Positions 18,449 to 27,114 of a stretch of DNA of 64,000 nt are shown one piece after another. Location: the NCBI GenBank assembly GCA_902762325.1, contig CACWNV010000001.1:1-64000 (forward strand), written 5' to 3'. The notes under the pieces were generated by a model. That model saw nothing but the letters and a program-made list of their open reading frames with translations, had not been told where the DNA came from and made no database searches. Made by a program: the position numbers and the translations under genes. The stretch is from an uncultured Prevotellaceae bacterium. Its GTDB lineage: Bacteria; Bacteroidota; Bacteroidia; Bacteroidales; Bacteroidaceae. Within the stretch, counting starts at the first letter, position 1. Each line of letters opens with the position of its first letter.

Positions 18449-20151
18449 GAATAAAAATCCATAAAAGAAACGTTCTTTGCGGGCATAGAATCGTCATCCT
18501 GTCGATTCTATGCCTGTTTGGACTTAGTGTTGTTTACTCGATGAAGCCTTCTAAGAAACGGAAGGCTTCAGGTGATGACCGTGTCTATTTGGTTCATTCT
18601 GATGAGTTGAGGTATGATCGTTATGGAGCCAATCCTGATGCACAGATAGTAAAAGGACACGTTTCTTTCCGCCATCAAGGGGCTACACTGACTTGTGACA
18701 GTGCCTATTTTTATCAGGCCTTGAATTCAGTGAAAGCATTTGGACATGTACATTTCCGACAAGGAGACACTTTGTCTTTAGATTGTGACCATGGTGACTA
18801 CGATGGGCAAGAGCAGATGTTACATGCCCGTAAAAATGTCGTTCTAAAACACCGTCGTCAGGTCTTATATACGGATAGTCTTGATTACGACCGGCTTTAT
18901 AGCAATGCGTATTTCTTCGAAGGAGGCAGACTCATTGATGGAAAGGAGATGCTCAGTTCCGATTGGGGTGAATATAATACGGAGACTCGTGAAGCGGTCT
19001 TCTTTTATGATGTTCGTCTTACTAATGGGAATCGTCTGGTAACGACAGACACTTTATATTATGATACCAAGACATCAATGGCACATGTTGTCGGTCCCTC
19101 CCAAATCACACAGGATCAGAATGTGGTGAATACCAATGACGGCTATTTTGATACGAAATCAGATAAAGCTCGTCTTTATTCGCGTTCAACAATAGTAAAT
19201 AAGAATAAAACAATCACAGGCGACAGCCTTTTCCATGATAAGGCAACAGGGGAGAGTGAAGGATTTGGTAATGTCATTTATGTAGACCAGGAGAATAAAA
19301 ATGAACTTCATTGTGGACATTTGGTCTATAATGAGAACACGGGCTATGGCTATGCAACAGAAGAGGCATTGGTGAAGGACTATTCTCAAAAGGATACACT
19401 TTTCATGCATAGCGATTCAATGAAAGTATATACATATAATATAAATACTGATTCTGTTTACCGTAAAGTCCATTGCTATGACCGGGTGCGGGCATACCGA
19501 ACAGATGTCCAGGCCGTATGTGACTCGTTAGTGTTTAACTCTTCTGATTCATGTATGACAATGTATAAAGATCCTATAGTTTGGAATCAAGGAAGACAGC
19601 TACTTGGGGAAGAGATAAAGATCTATATGAATGACTCCACAATAAGAATGGCTCATGTTATTGGACAGTCTCTGATGGTAGAAAAGGTAGATGAAGAGAA
19701 ACACTTTAACCAGATTTCATCGAAGGAAATGCTTGCGTTTTTCACTGATGGAGTGTTAAGGAGGACAGTTTCCGCGGGGAATGTATTAATTGTATATTAT
19801 CCCATTGATGAGAAAGACAGTTCTATTATCGTCATGAATTACAGCGAAACGGATACAATGAAAATGTTCTTGTCGGAACAACGGAAAATGGAAAAGATCT
19901 GGATGTCAAAGGCAACAGGAACATGGTATCCATTAAGTCAGATTCCGCCGAGTCGTTTCCATTTACCTCAATTTGCATGGTTTGAAAATATACGTCCAAG
20001 AGATAAGTATGATGTTTTTGAATGGCGCGGGAAAACAGAGGAAGAGAAGTTGAAAGTTGTAGAGCGACATGCAGCTCCGCTACAAACCATCTCATCTGAA
20101 GTTCAGAACCCCGTCTCGTCATCAGAGCAAAAAGAAAAAGCGAATGAGTGA
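18445..20151 (+). CDS. OstA-like (LptA/LptD-domain) protein
   Basis: The 568-residue protein has a hydrophobic N-terminus (about 15-32) and long beta-strand repeats of the OstA type, such as [21 protein letters not shown] and [14 protein letters not shown] followed by VVLKHRR. In Proteobacteria this fold (LptA, LptD N-terminus) carries lipopolysaccharide across the periplasm. The protein lacks the LptD barrel, so a periplasmic bridge-like role is the best inference. The C-terminal tail (last 40 residues) is charged and low in complexity. It overlaps the SurA-like gene by four bases and mutL by eight. Confidence 0.85.
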   Translation: MRIKIHKRNVLCGHRIVILSILCLFGLSVVYSMKPSKKRKASGDDRVYLVHSDELRYDRYGANPDAQIVKGHVSFRHQGATLTCDSAYFYQALNSVKAFGHVHFRQGDTLSLDCDHGDYDGQEQMLHARKNVVLKHRRQVLYTDSLDYDRLYSNAYFFEGGRLIDGKEMLSSDWGEYNTETREAVFFYDVRLTNGNRLVTTDTLYYDTKTSMAHVVGPSQITQDQNVVNTNDGYFDTKSDKARLYSRSTIVNKNKTITGDSLFHDKATGESEGFGNVIYVDQENKNELHCGHLVYNENTGYGYATEEALVKDYSQKDTLFMHSDSMKVYTYNINTDSVYRKVHCYDRVRAYRTDVQAVCDSLVFNSSDSCMTMYKDPIVWNQGRQLLGEEIKIYMNDSTIRMAHVIGQSLMVEKVDEEKHFNQISSKEMLAFFTDGVLRRTVSAGNVLIVYYPIDEKDSSIIVMNYSETDTMKMFLSEQRKMEKIWMSKATGTWYPLSQIPPSRFHLPQFAWFENIRPRDKYDVFEWRGKTEEEKLKVVERHAAPLQTISSEVQNPVSSSEQKEKANE

Positions 20152-21949
20152 TATTATACAGCTTTTACCTGATTCTGTGGCAAACCAAATTGCTGCGGGA
20201 GAAGTAATTCAGAGACCAGCAAGTGTAATCAAAGAACTTGTGGAGAATGCTGTTGATGCCGGTGCTTCAACAATTAATGTCATCGTCGTAGATGCAGGCA
20301 GGACAATTATACAAGTAATTGATGATGGGTGTGGAATGTCTGAAACGGATGCACGTCTGGCTTTTGAACGACATGCCACATCGAAAATAAAGAAAGCTGA
20401 TGATCTTTTCTCATTAAAGACAATGGGATTCCGGGGAGAGGCTTTAGCTTCCATTGCTGCGGTTGCACAAATAGAGTTAAAGACTCGGCTGAAGGGAGAG
20501 GAACTTGGTACTCATCTTTATATTTCTGCTTCAAGAATTAATAATCAGGAACCATGCTCATGTCCTGTAGGAAGCAACTTCAAAGTTGAAAATCTATTCT
20601 TTAATGTTCCGGCACGCCGGAAATTCTTAAAGTCAAATACTACAGAACTTAATAATATCCTGACTTCTTTTCAAAGAATTGCTTTAGTTTATCCAGAGAT
20701 TAATTTTACTTTTCATAGTAATGATCTGGAGCTCTTTAATCTCAAATCTACTCATATACATCAGCGTATCCTTGATGTTTTCGGAAAGAGAATTAACCAG
20801 GACTTACTATCTGTTAATGTAGATACGACCGTGTGCAAGATTTCTGGATTTGTCGGAAAACCTGAATCTGCACGGAAAAAGGTTCCTCATCAGTATTTCT
20901 TCGTGAATGGTCGGTATATGAAACATCCTTATTTTCATAAAGCCGTCATGTCTGCCTTCGAACGTCTGATACCAACAGGTGAACAGGTTCCATATTTTAT
21001 TTACTTCAACTTGCCTCCAGAAGATATTGATGTTAATATCCATCCGGTGAAGACGGAGATAAAATTTGAAAACGAACAGGCTATTTGGCAGATTCTACTT
21101 GCAGCTGTGAAAGAAGCTGTCGGATTGTTTAGTGGTGTGACTTCTTTGGATTTTGATGTACATGGGAAGCCGGAGATTCCTGTGTTTGATGAGAAGAAAC
21201 AATTGAACTCTCCTAAAGTTCAGTACAATCCGTCTTATAATCCGTTTAAGCAGAATATTTCCAGACAGTCGACTAAAGCAGAAGATTGGACGGCCTTGTA
21301 TGATGGAATTACAACTCCTCCTGACAAGGAGTTGTCTGTGTTTCCTGAACCTGAAAATTTCTCACAACAATCAATAGTTGATGAGAAGTCTCCTGTTCAT
21401 TATCAATACAAGGAGAAGTATATCATGACAGCTGTAAAATCTGGTCTGATGGTCATAGATCAGCATCGCGCGCACGTACGTATATTATATGAGGACTATA
21501 TGGAACGGATTGCTAGTCATCATGGTGTTTCTCAAAAGATGCTTTTCCCTGAGATAGTTCATCTATCTCCATCAGAGAATGCTATGTTCGAAAGCGTATT
21601 GACCGAGCTATCTGATATTGGTTTTGAACTTACAAGTTTAGGAGCTGATTCGTATGCTGTTAATTCGATTCCTTCTGGATTGGACGGATTGAATGTGGTA
21701 GATTTAATTCATGACATGCTAAGTACTGCTATTGAACAAGGTGAAGGTATTATGGAAGAGATTAATAGTAGTTTAGCGTTAGGACTTGCTCGAAGTGTGG
21801 CAATTCCATATGGACAAGTTCTTAATAACGATGAGATGGACAAAATAGTGAATGGTTTGTTTGCTTGTTCGAATATGAATTATACCCCAAATGGAAAAAA
21901 AATTTTGTGCATAGTAGATCAGCATGAGTTTGAGCATTTATTGGGCTAA
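20144..21949 (+). CDS. mutL: DNA mismatch repair protein MutL
   Basis: This 601-residue GHKL ATPase links MutS recognition to strand incision. The N-terminal domain shows [19 protein letters not shown] and [13 protein letters not shown]. In the C-terminal domain the usual endonuclease motif DQHAxxExxxxE appears as [12 protein letters not shown], with Arg for Ala and Val for the first Glu, while the second Glu is kept; activity may be affected. ATG 20144 gives [20 protein letters not shown], the standard N-terminus; a start 75 bp upstream would extend well into the OstA-like gene. It is the last gene of the chaperone operon. Confidence 0.96.
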   Translation: MSDIIQLLPDSVANQIAAGEVIQRPASVIKELVENAVDAGASTINVIVVDAGRTIIQVIDDGCGMSETDARLAFERHATSKIKKADDLFSLKTMGFRGEALASIAAVAQIELKTRLKGEELGTHLYISASRINNQEPCSCPVGSNFKVENLFFNVPARRKFLKSNTTELNNILTSFQRIALVYPEINFTFHSNDLELFNLKSTHIHQRILDVFGKRINQDLLSVNVDTTVCKISGFVGKPESARKKVPHQYFFVNGRYMKHPYFHKAVMSAFERLIPTGEQVPYFIYFNLPPEDIDVNIHPVKTEIKFENEQAIWQILLAAVKEAVGLFSGVTSLDFDVHGKPEIPVFDEKKQLNSPKVQYNPSYNPFKQNISRQSTKAEDWTALYDGITTPPDKELSVFPEPENFSQQSIVDEKSPVHYQYKEKYIMTAVKSGLMVIDQHRAHVRILYEDYMERIASHHGVSQKMLFPEIVHLSPSENAMFESVLTELSDIGFELTSLGADSYAVNSIPSGLDGLNVVDLIHDMLSTAIEQGEGIMEEINSSLALGLARSVAIPYGQVLNNDEMDKIVNGLFACSNMNYTPNGKKILCIVDQHEFEHLLG

Positions 21950-22048
21950 TCAAACAGCATTATCATCGTGTTTATAAATACAAATCAGTTTTTTTAATAA
22001 AAAGTGATTTTTTCTTAAGAAAATGTGTGTGGAATAAAAAATATTTAT

Positions 22049-22056
22049 TAACTTTG
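22049..22056 (+). promoter_or_regulatory. -7 box of the OmpA-family porin gene
   Basis: TAACTTTG lies 65 bp before the ATG. The leader is A/T-rich, as is usual for strongly expressed Bacteroidota genes. No good -33 TTG is seen. Confidence 0.6.
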
Positions 22057-22121
22057 CCCACAAATCTAGGAATAGAGTGTATTTCGAAATATAAATTTAG
22101 TGATAAATATTATTATAAGTT

Positions 22122-23273
22122 ATGAAAAAATTATTAATTGTATTGGCTTTTGCCAGCGTTTCCTTGTCATCTATGGCACAAGGATTTGACGTTGTAGACA
22201 AGTACAGAGTGGCTACTAATTCTTTCTGGAGCAACTGGTTCATCCAGGTTGGTGCCCAGTATGATGTTTGGTACTCTAGTGAAGAGCACGGAAGACATTT
22301 GGATAGAAGTCCGTTCAAGAAATTCCGTTCAAGTGTTCCTGTTCCTGCAATCGCTATTGGTAAGTGGTTTACTCCTGGTCTTGGACTTCGCACCAAATTG
22401 ATGGGATGGCAAGGTAGAACAGTTTATGATGATCAGAAACACGAAAACAAGTATTGGATTCTTAACGAGCACATCTTGTTCAACTTGAGCAATATGCTTT
22501 GTGGTTATAATCCAAATCGTGTTTGGAACGTGATTCCGTTTGTTGGAGGTGGTGTTGGTCGTAGCATGTCTGCAGACCTTTACTCTATGGATCTCAGCGC
22601 TGGTCTTTTGCAGGAGTTCCGTCTGAGCCGCAAAGTGGCTCTGAACCTTGAGGTGGCTTGGAACCGTTGTGAGACTGACATTGATGGTGGTAATGTCCAT
22701 TCAGATGGTAACCGTGGTTGGGATACCCATGATAACAACCTCTATCTTGAGTTAGGTCTGACCTTTAATCTCGGTAAGGCTACATGGGAGAAGATGCCAG
22801 ATGTTGATGCTATCAAGGCTCTCTCTGAGTCTCAGATTGCAGCACTCCGTGCTCAGCTCGATGACGCAAATGCAGAGAACAACCGTCTGAAGAACCTCTT
22901 GGCTAATCAGAAGCCTGCTGAGACTCCGAAGACCGTTAAGGAGTTCGTTGCTGTTCCTGTAACTGTTTACTTCTATCTTGACAAGACCACAAGTGGTCCT
23001 TCTTACAAGAGCGACTTGATCGATGTTAAGAACCTTGTTGACGTTGCTAAGGATAAGGGTGCTGGTGTGCTCGTAACTGGTTATGCTGATAGCGCAACTG
23101 GTAAGCCTGATCACAACCAGTGGCTGTCTGAGAAGCGTGCTGAGCAGGTTGCTAACGAAATCGTTAAGATGGGTATGAGCCGTGATAAGATCCAGACCGC
23201 TGCTAAGGGTGGTGTTGCTATCCTGTCACCGATCAACCTCGACCGTCGTGCAACTGTTGAGATTAAGAATTAA
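22122..23273 (+). CDS. OmpA-family major outer-membrane protein
   Basis: The 383-residue protein has a signal peptide ending SSMAQ, an N-terminal beta-barrel of about 215 residues, a helical linker (SESQIAALRAQLDDANAENNR cut by Leu-rich heptads) and a C-terminal OmpA peptidoglycan-binding domain with VTGYADSATGKPDHN, LSEKRAEQV and LDRRATVEI. It resembles the abundant Bacteroides/Prevotella/Porphyromonas OmpA-like porins. It has its own promoter and terminator and codon use that is strongly biased, with few rare codons, which fits high expression. Confidence 0.92.
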   Translation: MKKLLIVLAFASVSLSSMAQGFDVVDKYRVATNSFWSNWFIQVGAQYDVWYSSEEHGRHLDRSPFKKFRSSVPVPAIAIGKWFTPGLGLRTKLMGWQGRTVYDDQKHENKYWILNEHILFNLSNMLCGYNPNRVWNVIPFVGGGVGRSMSADLYSMDLSAGLLQEFRLSRKVALNLEVAWNRCETDIDGGNVHSDGNRGWDTHDNNLYLELGLTFNLGKATWEKMPDVDAIKALSESQIAALRAQLDDANAENNRLKNLLANQKPAETPKTVKEFVAVPVTVYFYLDKTTSGPSYKSDLIDVKNLVDVAKDKGAGVLVTGYADSATGKPDHNQWLSEKRAEQVANEIVKMGMSRDKIQTAAKGGVAILSPINLDRRATVEIKN

Positions 23274-23300
23274 TTTCGAACAAACAATTTAAATTCTAAA

Positions 23301-23333
23301 GAGCATTTCATTAATTGAGATGCTCTTTTTTAT
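23301..23333 (+). terminator. Terminator of the porin gene
   Basis: GAGCAT (23301-23306) and ATGCTC (23320-23325) form the core of a stem that is followed by TTTTTTATTTG. Confidence 0.8.
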
Positions 23334-23360
23334 TTGTTGGATAAAAAACTTGTGAAAGTC

Positions 23361-23391
23361 TTGGCTAAGTCAATAAAAAATAATACCTTTG
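23361..23391 (+). promoter_or_regulatory. Promoter of tRNA-Val copy 1
   Basis: TACCTTTG at 23384-23391 is preceded by TTG at 23361-23363 with 20 bp between. It lies 19 bp upstream of the mature tRNA. Confidence 0.7.
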
Positions 23392-23410
23392 CAGTGCTTT
23401 TGAGAAACAC

Positions 23411-23485
23411 GGGCGTTTAGCTCAGCTGGTTTAGAGCATCTGCCTTACAAGCAGAGGGTCGGCGGTTCGAATCCGTCAACGCCCA
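23411..23485 (+). tRNA. tRNA-Val (anticodon TAC), copy 1
   Basis: A 75-nt cloverleaf: acceptor GGGCGTT/AACGCCC, D arm AGCTCAGCTGG, anticodon stem TCTGC/GCAGA with loop CTTACAA giving TAC, and T arm GGTTCGAATCC. The CCA end is not encoded. It is identical to the copy at 24043-24117. Confidence 0.95.
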
Positions 23486-23496
23486 CTTGGGGTGTT

Positions 23497-23528
23497 TCCC
23501 TGTGGTCCTTCGGGATTGCAGGGATTTT
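23497..23528 (+). terminator. UUCG-capped terminator hairpin after tRNA-Val copy 1
   Basis: TCCCTGTGGTCC and GGATTGCAGGGA form a 12-pair stem (three wobbles) closed by a TTCG tetraloop and followed by TTTT. It separates the tRNA from the ACT gene, 14 bp before its ATG, and may also act as an attenuator. Confidence 0.75.
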
Positions 23529-23541
23529 AATAATATAGTTT

Positions 23542-23967
23542 ATGTTAGTTAAACAATTATCTATTTTTTTGGAAAACAAGTCTGGTAGATTAACAGAAGT
23601 GACAGAAGTCTTAGGTGAAGCTGGTATTAATCTATCCGCCATGAGTATTGCTGATAACAGTGATTTTGGCACACTTCGTTGCGTGGTCTCTGATCCTGAC
23701 CGTGCTTATGATATTCTCAAGAAAGCCGGTTTTGCCGTAAAGGTGACTGATATAATCGCTTTTGCTTTCCCGAATACTCCTGGTGCTCTCTCTACGATTT
23801 TCCGTTTCCTTTCTGAGCATGGAGTGTTTATAGAATATATGTATTCTTTTAATAATGGCGACGGAGCAAATGCAATTATTCGCCCCACAGATTTGGAAGC
23901 ATGTGATGAACTGCTCCAGAAGGCAAATGTTAAAGTACTTGGACCAGAAGAACTGTATAATCTATAA
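23542..23967 (+). CDS. Double ACT-domain protein
   Basis: This 141-residue protein consists of two ACT domains: LVKQLSIFLENKSGRLTEVT with LGEAGINLSAMSIAD, and AFAFPNTPGALSTIFRFLSE with VFIEYMYSF. ACT domains bind amino acids and regulate enzymes or transcription; stand-alone double-ACT proteins of this kind are known near aromatic or branched-chain acid metabolism genes, but none are present here. It is enclosed by two identical tRNA-Val genes. Its own promoter is not obvious, so expression may rely on read-through of the upstream tRNA terminator. Confidence 0.88.
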   Translation: MLVKQLSIFLENKSGRLTEVTEVLGEAGINLSAMSIADNSDFGTLRCVVSDPDRAYDILKKAGFAVKVTDIIAFAFPNTPGALSTIFRFLSEHGVFIEYMYSFNNGDGANAIIRPTDLEACDELLQKANVKVLGPEELYNL

Positions 23968-23992
23968 AAAATGTAAAAATTAAGGCATTTTC

Positions 23993-24023
23993 TTTGTGGT
24001 TTGAAATTTTATGTCTAACTTTG
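23993..24023 (+). promoter_or_regulatory. Promoter of tRNA-Val copy 2
   Basis: TAACTTTG at 24016-24023 is preceded by TTTG at 23993-23996 with 19 bp between. The flanks differ from those of copy 1, so the duplication does not cover the promoter. Confidence 0.7.
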
Positions 24024-24042
24024 CACTCGCTTTTAAGGATAC

Positions 24043-24117
24043 GGGCGTTTAGCTCAGCTGGTTTAGAGCATCTGCCTTACAAGCAGAGGGTCGGCGGTTC
24101 GAATCCGTCAACGCCCA
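24043..24117 (+). tRNA. tRNA-Val (anticodon TAC), copy 2
   Basis: It is identical over 75 nt to copy 1, with the same arms and CTTACAA anticodon loop. It has its own promoter and terminator. Confidence 0.95.
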
Positions 24118-24118
24118 C

Positions 24119-24160
24119 AGACAAAGACCTGTAACTAATATAGTTGCAGGTCTTTTTGTT
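24119..24160 (+). terminator. Terminator of tRNA-Val copy 2
   Basis: AAAGACCTGTAAC (24123-24135) pairs with GTTGCAGGTCTTT (24143-24155) with one wobble and is followed by a T run. Confidence 0.85.
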
Positions 24161-24215
24161 TGTCTACATTAATAAACTTTATAGGATTCTTTTCGACGAT
24201 ATGAATTTTAATTCG

Positions 24216-24223
24216 TAATTTTG
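24216..24223 (+). promoter_or_regulatory. -7 box of purB
   Basis: TAATTTTG lies 23 bp before the purB ATG. No TTG is present at the -33 position. Confidence 0.55.
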
Positions 24224-24246
24224 CACACAAACAATAAGAATTAGAT

Positions 24247-25593
24247 ATGTTTCTTGAATATTTAACGGCGATTTCGCCAATTGATGGACGTTACAGAAAT
24301 AAAGTAGAGGTACTTGCTGATTATTTCTCAGAATATGCACTTATTAAGTATCGTGTGCGTGTAGAGATTGAGTATTTTATTTCTTTGTGTGAATACCCGC
24401 TCCCTCAATTAGCTGCATTTGATCACAAGCAATTTGATCTGTTACGAGATATATACAGAAAGTTTGATCTGGCTGATGCTCAGAGAGTAAAAGATATTGA
24501 AAAGATTACGAATCATGATGTGAAGGCTGTCGAGTATTTTATCAAAGAGGAATTTGATAAGATAGGTGGTTTAGATGCCTTCAAAGAGTTCATCCATTTT
24601 GGTCTGACTTCTCAAGACATTAATAATACAAGTGTTCCTTTGTCTTTGAAGGAAGCTTTAGAGCAGGCTTTCTATCCCATGTTAGATGAGCTGATTTGCC
24701 AGCTGCAGCAGTTTGCTGATGAATGGAAAGATGTTCCAATGCTTGCCAAGACACATGGACAGCCCGCTTCTCCCACTCGTTTGGGTAAAGAGGTAATGGT
24801 CTATGTCTATAGACTGACAGAGCAGTTTGAGCAATTGAAGAGTTGTAAGTTCACCGCCAAATTTGGAGGAGCAACAGGTAATTTTAATGCTCACCATGTA
24901 GCATATCCCAATGAAGACTGGAAATCTTTCGGTAATCGTTTTGTAAGCGAGAAACTCGGACTGGTGCGTGAGCAGTATACCACACAGATCAGTAATTACG
25001 ATTGTTTAGGCTCCGTGTTTGATTCTATCAGAAGAATCAATACGATCATCATTGATTTAGACCGTGATTTTTGGATGTACATCTCAATGGAGTACTTCAA
25101 GCAGAAGATAAAGGCTGGAGAAGTTGGCTCAAGTGCCATGCCTCATAAGGTTAATCCTATCGATTTCGAAAATAGTGAAGGCAATCTTGGTATTTCCAAT
25201 GCTTTGTTGCAATTCTTGGCACAGAAATTGCCGGTAAGTCGTTTGCAGCGTGATCTGACAGACTCTACTGTATTAAGAAATGTTGGAGTTCCTATCGGAC
25301 ATAGCATGATTGCTGTTCAGAGCACTCTCAAAGGTTTGCGCAAGTTGATCCTTAACAGGGAGAAATTAGCAGAAGACTTGGAGAATACGTGGGCCGTAGT
25401 GGCTGAAGCCATTCAGACCATCTTGAGAAGAGAGGGTTACCCTCATCCTTATGAGGCCCTAAAAGCTTTGACACGTACAAACATGAAGATGACAGAAGAG
25501 ACAATTCATGAGTTTATTAAGACATTAGATGTCAGCGACAGTGTGAAAGCTGAGCTGATGCAGATTACACCATCTAACTATACTGGAGTATAA
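24247..25593 (+). CDS. purB: Adenylosuccinate lyase
   Basis: This 448-residue enzyme removes fumarate from SAICAR and adenylosuccinate in purine synthesis. It has the superfamily signature GSSAMPHKVNPIDFENSEGN with the flexible catalytic loop, the substrate segment LTAISPIDGRYRNKV near the N-terminus, HFGLTSQDINNT and KTHGQPASPTRLG. The N-terminal SPIDGRY and the MPHKVNP signature separate it from argininosuccinate lyase and fumarase. It is monocistronic or followed by the pseudouridine synthase gene after a 59-bp gap. Confidence 0.96.
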   Translation: MFLEYLTAISPIDGRYRNKVEVLADYFSEYALIKYRVRVEIEYFISLCEYPLPQLAAFDHKQFDLLRDIYRKFDLADAQRVKDIEKITNHDVKAVEYFIKEEFDKIGGLDAFKEFIHFGLTSQDINNTSVPLSLKEALEQAFYPMLDELICQLQQFADEWKDVPMLAKTHGQPASPTRLGKEVMVYVYRLTEQFEQLKSCKFTAKFGGATGNFNAHHVAYPNEDWKSFGNRFVSEKLGLVREQYTTQISNYDCLGSVFDSIRRINTIIIDLDRDFWMYISMEYFKQKIKAGEVGSSAMPHKVNPIDFENSEGNLGISNALLQFLAQKLPVSRLQRDLTDSTVLRNVGVPIGHSMIAVQSTLKGLRKLILNREKLAEDLENTWAVVAEAIQTILRREGYPHPYEALKALTRTNMKMTEETIHEFIKTLDVSDSVKAELMQITPSNYTGV

Positions 25594-25652
25594 TATTAAC
25601 GTATAAATAAAATTAGAGAAAGAATTATTATTAACCCAGCCGTGAGGCTAAA

Positions 25653-27056
25653 ATGAAAAGAACTATTATGGATTCAGAATTAGAGAACAAAACACAAGAA
25701 CAATTTGGAGAGCAGCCTCAGAGTAACCGTGAAGGCTACAAGCCTGCAGGCTATTATCAGAAAGACTATCGGGCAGGTGGAAGACCACAACGCCCACGTA
25801 TACACACTCAGCGTGCCTATACGTCTTCTCACTCAGAACAATCAGAAGAAGGAGGATTCCGACCTGAAGGATTTGGTGCTGGACTACAGTCTGGTAACAC
25901 GACGCCGCAGCGTCCTTATCGTCCTCGATTCAATAATAATATGGAAGGTGGCTACCAGCAGCATGGCGGTTATCAGCCTCGTCAACAGGGTGGTTATCGT
26001 CCAAAATTCAACAATGCGGAAGGGCAGGAAGGTTATCAGCCTCGTCCTCAGGGCGGTTTCCGTCCCCGTCCACAGGGTGGTGGTTATCAGTCACGTCAGC
26101 AGGGTGGCGGCTATGGCCAGCGTGGCGGTTATCAGCAGCGCTCACAAGGTGGTTACGGTTCTCAGGGCGGTTACGGTCAGCGTGGCGGTTATCAGCAGCG
26201 TTCACAAGGCGGATACGGTTCTCAGGGTGGTTACGGCCAGCGTGGTGGCTATCAGCAGCGTTCTCAAGGCTATAATCCCAATGCTAAGTATAGCTTGAAG
26301 AAGCGTATTGAATATCGTGAAGATCATATAGATCCCAACGAGCCGATTCGTTTGAATAAGTTCTTGGCAAATGCCGGTGTATGCTCCAGACGTGAGGCTG
26401 ATGAGTTTATCCAGGCAGGAGTCGTTTCTGTGAACGGAGAGGTTGTCACAGAGCTTGGAACAAAAGTTCAGCGTACTGACTCTGTCGTATTCCATGAGCA
26501 GCCGGTAACACTTGAGAAGAAAGTTTACGTGTTGCTTAACAAGCCGAAGGATTATGTGACGACAAGTGATGATCCCGAACAGCGCAAGACGGTGATGGAC
26601 CTTGTTAAGAATGTATGCCCTGAGCGTATTTATCCTGTTGGTCGTCTCGACAGAAACACTACAGGCGTTCTTCTGCTTACCAATGATGGCGACTTGGCAA
26701 GTAAGCTTACTCATCCTAAGTTCCTGAAGAAAAAGGTATATCATGTTTTCCTTGACAGGAACGTAACAGCTCATGACTTGCAGCAGATTGCTGATGGCAT
26801 AACTCTTGAAGATGGTGAAATCCATGCCGACGAGATTGCATACGCTGATCCTCGTGACAAGAGCCAGGTCGGTATCGAGATCCACAGTGGGAAGAATCGT
26901 ATTGTCCGCCGTATCTTCGAAAGCTTAGGCTATCGTGTGATAAAGCTTGATCGCGTTCAGTTTGCAGGACTCACTAAGAAGGGACTTCGCCGTGGTGACT
27001 GGCGCTTCCTTACTGAAAAGGAAGTTGAAATGCTTCGTATGGGAGCCTTTGAATAA
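25653..27056 (+). CDS. RsuA/RluB-family pseudouridine synthase with Gly/Gln/Tyr-rich tail
   Basis: The 467-residue protein has two parts. Residues 1-215 are low in complexity, rich in Gly, Gln, Tyr and Arg with RGGY and SQGGYG repeats. Residues 228-467 are an S4 RNA-binding domain (IRLNKFLANAGVCSRREADE) and a pseudouridine synthase domain with the catalytic Asp in GRLDRNTTGVLLLTNDGD and the later GKNRIVRRIFE. It should modify rRNA, as RluB does for 23S rRNA. The tail resembles RNA-binding, phase-separating tails of eukaryotic RGG proteins. Long charged or repetitive N-terminal extensions are known on this family in Bacteroidota. ATG 25653 was chosen; a second ATG 18 bp later is possible. Confidence 0.9.
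   Translation: MKRTIMDSELENKTQEQFGEQPQSNREGYKPAGYYQKDYRAGGRPQRPRIHTQRAYTSSHSEQSEEGGFRPEGFGAGLQSGNTTPQRPYRPRFNNNMEGGYQQHGGYQPRQQGGYRPKFNNAEGQEGYQPRPQGGFRPRPQGGGYQSRQQGGGYGQRGGYQQRSQGGYGSQGGYGQRGGYQQRSQGGYGSQGGYGQRGGYQQRSQGYNPNAKYSLKKRIEYREDHIDPNEPIRLNKFLANAGVCSRREADEFIQAGVVSVNGEVVTELGTKVQRTDSVVFHEQPVTLEKKVYVLLNKPKDYVTTSDDPEQRKTVMDLVKNVCPERIYPVGRLDRNTTGVLLLTNDGDLASKLTHPKFLKKKVYHVFLDRNVTAHDLQQIADGITLEDGEIHADEIAYADPRDKSQVGIEIHSGKNRIVRRIFESLGYRVIKLDRVQFAGLTKKGLRRGDWRFLTEKEVEMLRMGAFE
26101..26270 (+). repeat. 60-bp tandem repeat within the pseudouridine synthase gene
   Basis: Units at 26101-26160, 26161-26220 and 26221-26270 (last incomplete) are nearly identical and code for GGYGQRGGYQQRSQGGYGSQ. 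The 60-bp period keeps the frame, so copy number can change without breaking the gene. Confidence 0.9.
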
Positions 27057-27114
27057 GGATACCTGTAGAGAAAACTAACATTTTAGCATATAAAAAGTTA
27101 TACAAGAATAGTAT

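Noticed and set aside
23411-24117. The two tRNA-Val genes as attL/attR of an integrated element.
   Set aside because: Both tRNAs are complete with own promoters, and the 0.56 kb between them holds only an ACT-domain gene, with no integrase.
24247-25593. Argininosuccinate lyase or fumarase instead of adenylosuccinate lyase.
   Set aside because: The SPIDGRY N-terminus and GSSAMPHKVNPIDFEN signature match PurB.
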